Below the pieces are notes generated by a model. That model had not been told where the DNA came from, did no database searches, and saw only the letters and a list, made by a program, of their open reading frames with translations. From contig JAEWQC010000278.1 of the NCBI GenBank assembly GCA_023399355.1, positions 1-54,419 of the forward strand: a stretch of 54,419 bases of DNA, written 5' to 3'. The translations under genes and the position numbers were made by a program. The stretch is from Bacillota bacterium (GTDB lineage Bacteria; Bacillota; Clostridia; Acetivibrionales; DTU013). Shown in pieces: positions 52,065 through 54,419 of the stretch (positions are counted from its first letter, which is position 1; each line of letters starts with the position of its first letter).

Positions 52065-53792
52065 ATGCTTAAACTATACAGGTTTTTAAAACCTTTTAGC
52101 ATTATGGTCATCGGTGTCCTGGTATTCATATTCCTGCAGACACTCGGAGACCTTTACCTTCCGACGTTGATGGGGGATATTATCAATGACGGAGTTATGC
52201 AGGGAGATACAAACAAAATCCTGCATATAGGAGGATTAATGCTTCTTGTTGCCGGAGGCGGGGTTATTTGTGCAATTTTTGCAAGCCTGCTTTCCTCCAG
52301 AATTGCAGTCGGACTTGGAACGATCCTTCGAAGTAAGGTATTCAGGAGGGTTGAAAGCTTTTCCCTTCATGAATTTGACAAGTTGGGTACGGCAACACTC
52401 ATTACCAGAACAACGAATGATATCAACCAGATCCAGATGGTAACCGTGATGATTATGCGAATGATGATCGGTGCACCGATGATGGCAATCGGCGGTACCA
52501 TACTGGCCCTGAGAAGAGACAAACCGCTGACACTGGTGCTGGCTGTTGCCTTGCCCGTACTAACCGGTGTCATCATCCTGATTGCGACTAGAATGATGCC
52601 CTTATTCAGAGCGGTTCAGAAAAAAATTGACAGAATCAACCTTGTCCTGCGTGAAAAACTGACGGGAATCCGGGTTATCCGGGCATTCAACACTGTAAAG
52701 CACGAGGAAAAACGTTTTGCGGAGGCGAACGACGATCTGACAGATAATTATATTAAGGTAAACAGGATTATGGCATTTATGATGCCGTCAATCATGATGA
52801 TCATGAGCCTGACACAGCTCTCAATCCTTTGGTTCGGCGGTTTGCGCATATCCAGGGGAGATATGGATCTGGGCAACCTTTCCTCCTTTACCCAGTATGC
52901 GATGCAGATCATGATGTCCATGCTCATGCTTGCGGTAATGTTCATCATGGTGCCGCGAGCGCAGGCTGCGGCTGTCAGAATCAATGAGGTGCTCGATATC
53001 GTTCCTGAAATAGTGGACCCGGACAATGCGAAAGCTTCCATTACCGGAAAGGGCAATATTGAATTCAGGAATGTAAACTTCAGCTACCATGGAGCGGAAG
53101 AACCGGTTTTACGCGATATCAATTTTGCTGCGAAACCTGGCGAGGTGACCGCAATCATAGGCAGCACCGGTTCAGGAAAATCATCGTTGATCAACCTGAT
53201 ACCCAGATTCTATGACATTGATAGCGGAAGCATCTTTATTGACGGAGTAGATGTCAGGGAATATTCGCAGGAAAGCCTGCGCAGTAAAATAGGTTTCGTA
53301 CCGCAGAAAGCCGTATTATTTTCCGGAACGATCGCAGAAAATATCAAGGTCGGCCTGGATGATGCCACGGACGAAGATGTCAGGCACGCGGCCGAAGTCG
53401 CACAGGCAGCTGATTTCATAAACGCTATGGATGGCGGGTATGAGCATGAGATCGCTCAGGGCGGAACGAATGTATCGGGCGGACAGAAACAACGACTGTC
53501 CATTGCAAGGGCGCTTGTCAGAAAGCCGGAGATCTATATATTTGATGATAGCTTTTCAGCTCTTGATTTTAAAACCGATGCAAAGCTCCGAGCAGCATTG
53601 AATAAGGAAATTGCGGAGGCAACCGTTATTATAGTAACACAGAGGGTTGGTACGGTCATGGATGCCGACAGGATCATCGTTCTGGATGACGGCCAGATTG
53701 TAGGAATGGGTAAACACAGGGAACTGTTGGACAGCTGCAGTGTCTATCGTGAAATCGTTGAATCCCAGTTGTCACAGGAGGAGATCGCATGA
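52065..53792 (+). CDS. Heterodimeric ABC multidrug exporter, subunit 1
   Basis: The 575-residue fused exporter has six membrane helices, starting FSIMVIGVLVFIFLQTLGD. Its ATPase has Walker A GSTGSGKSSLINLI, signature VSGGQKQRLSIARAL and Walker B IYIFDDSFSALD, with Asp in place of the catalytic Glu after Walker B. The LFSGTIAENI Q-loop segment is also present. The Asp variant is typical of the degenerate-site subunit in BmrCD-like pairs, so a partner with a full site is expected and follows at once. GAGAAAGGA precedes the ATG. It is controlled by MarR. Confidence 0.92.
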   Translation: MLKLYRFLKPFSIMVIGVLVFIFLQTLGDLYLPTLMGDIINDGVMQGDTNKILHIGGLMLLVAGGGVICAIFASLLSSRIAVGLGTILRSKVFRRVESFSLHEFDKLGTATLITRTTNDINQIQMVTVMIMRMMIGAPMMAIGGTILALRRDKPLTLVLAVALPVLTGVIILIATRMMPLFRAVQKKIDRINLVLREKLTGIRVIRAFNTVKHEEKRFAEANDDLTDNYIKVNRIMAFMMPSIMMIMSLTQLSILWFGGLRISRGDMDLGNLSSFTQYAMQIMMSMLMLAVMFIMVPRAQAAAVRINEVLDIVPEIVDPDNAKASITGKGNIEFRNVNFSYHGAEEPVLRDINFAAKPGEVTAIIGSTGSGKSSLINLIPRFYDIDSGSIFIDGVDVREYSQESLRSKIGFVPQKAVLFSGTIAENIKVGLDDATDEDVRHAAEVAQAADFINAMDGGYEHEIAQGGTNVSGGQKQRLSIARALVRKPEIYIFDDSFSALDFKTDAKLRAALNKEIAEATVIIVTQRVGTVMDADRIIVLDDGQIVGMGKHRELLDSCSVYREIVESQLSQEEIA

Positions 53793-54419
53793 GTGAAAAG
53801 GATACCAGGATTCAAAGCCCTGCGCCACAGAGAAGGCAGAGGCCTATGGGCGGCCCGATGGGCGGTATGGGTATGCCGGTGCAAAAGGCAAAGAATTTCA
53901 AGGTCACATTGAAAAGACTTATCAGATATTTAAGACCTCATAGAAACAGATTGCTCATCGTTTTGATTTTTGCCATCGCAAGCACCACCTTTACCATAGT
54001 TGCTCCCAAAGTGATGAGTAAAGGGATGAACAAGCTGCAGGATGCCTATATGGCGGGCAAGATGCTGAAGGAAATGGCGACGGGCCAAAGACAGGCAGTG
54101 GATGAAATCAACAAGAATATGTCAAAAGCCCAGATAACTGCAATTGATACGATAGATGAAAAAATGGCCGAAGGTCAAAAGACGGCAGTCGATCAGATAA
54201 GTACCAGTATGGCGGATGCACAGGTCAAGGCGGTCGATGCATTTTATGAAGCGATGGCCAAACAGGTTTATCAGGGTGTTGTTAAGGGACAGAAAACCGC
54301 AGTTAATGAAATAACGAAGCAAATGGGAACTGCTCAGAAAGGTTTGCTTGCTATGATCGGCCAGCAGATGCAGATGATGCAGCAGGGCGCACAGCAGTCA
54401 GCCCAAGGTGGTGCACAGC
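53789..54419 (+). CDS. Heterodimeric ABC multidrug exporter, subunit 2 (partial, runs off the window)
   Basis: The ATG at 53789 overlaps the stop of subunit 1 (ATGA), with GGAGGAG before it. The 210 residues seen start with a Gly/Met/Pro/Arg-rich tail (residues 13-30). KNFKVTLKRLIRYLRPHR and a first membrane helix (54-72) follow. Then comes an unusual insert in the first outer loop: from residue 100 the pattern Q-x-x-A-V/I-D/N-x-I/F-x-x-x-M repeats at 100, 115, 130, 145 and 168, a 15-residue period, followed by a Gln/Met-rich stretch. The remaining membrane helices and ATPase lie outside. It is the partner of subunit 1. Confidence 0.88.
   Translation, partial: MSEKDTRIQSPAPQRRQRPMGGPMGGMGMPVQKAKNFKVTLKRLIRYLRPHRNRLLIVLIFAIASTTFTIVAPKVMSKGMNKLQDAYMAGKMLKEMATGQRQAVDEINKNMSKAQITAIDTIDEKMAEGQKTAVDQISTSMADAQVKAVDAFYEAMAKQVYQGVVKGQKTAVNEITKQMGTAQKGLLAMIGQQMQMMQQGAQQSAQGGAQ

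Overview
The window looks like chromosomal DNA of a low- to mid-GC Gram-positive anaerobe of the class Clostridia. The evidence is the clostridial-type PfkA, AGGAGG-type ribosome binding sites, Firmicutes MarR/ABC and YtrA-type GntR/ABC operons, and many radical SAM enzymes. The genus cannot be fixed from sequence alone. No tRNA, rRNA or CRISPR array was seen.

Layout. (1) 1-1430: pfkA on the minus strand with its promoter and terminator. (2) 1676-13589: a ribosomal-peptide (RiPP) type operon on the plus strand. It starts with a 34-residue Cys-rich precursor gene (2072-2176), then a strong hairpin, an acyl carrier protein (ACP), two related SPASM radical SAM enzymes, a B12-type radical SAM enzyme, a third SPASM enzyme, two ABC exporter halves, a nitroreductase-fold protein and a BtrH-like protein. 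It closes with a rho-independent terminator. (3) 13609-14797: a 5'-truncated group II intron just past that terminator. (4) 14846-22559: diaminopropionate ammonia-lyase, DUF554, a TetR/MMPL divergent pair and a frameshifted amino acid permease. (5) 22762-39972: a second biosynthetic region. It holds a GAF-LuxR regulator, a second BtrH-like protein, a ROK kinase, a three-gene ABC-2 transporter, a 5'-nucleotidase-like phosphoesterase, two more ACPs, a third BtrH-like protein, an adenylate-forming ligase, a nucleotidyltransferase-fold protein, a GT-B glycosyltransferase-like protein, a TMP-kinase-like protein, a type II thioesterase, a BtrK-like PLP decarboxylase and a BtrJ-like ATP-grasp ligase. 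(6) 40011-54419: ordinary genes (DUF362 ferredoxin, HsmA-like, hydrolase, SPFH, M20 amidohydrolase, Dus, a GntR-controlled ABC operon, MnmD-like methyltransferase, and a MarR-controlled heterodimeric ABC exporter cut by the window end).

How the parts may work together. In butirosin biosynthesis BtrJ loads L-Glu on the ACP BtrI, BtrK decarboxylates it to GABA-S-ACP, and BtrH transfers the finished acyl group to an amine. Region 5 holds counterparts of all four, plus adenylation, sugar-type and thioesterase functions. Region 2 pairs a Cys-rich peptide and four radical SAM enzymes with its own ACP and BtrH-like protein. The inference is that ACP-borne acyl or aminoacyl groups are used in both regions, possibly to acylate a radical-SAM-modified peptide and a sugar-containing small molecule, or one joint product. 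The strongest leads are the precursor-ACP-BtrH combination and the BtrI/J/K/H-like cassette without an evident monooxygenase.
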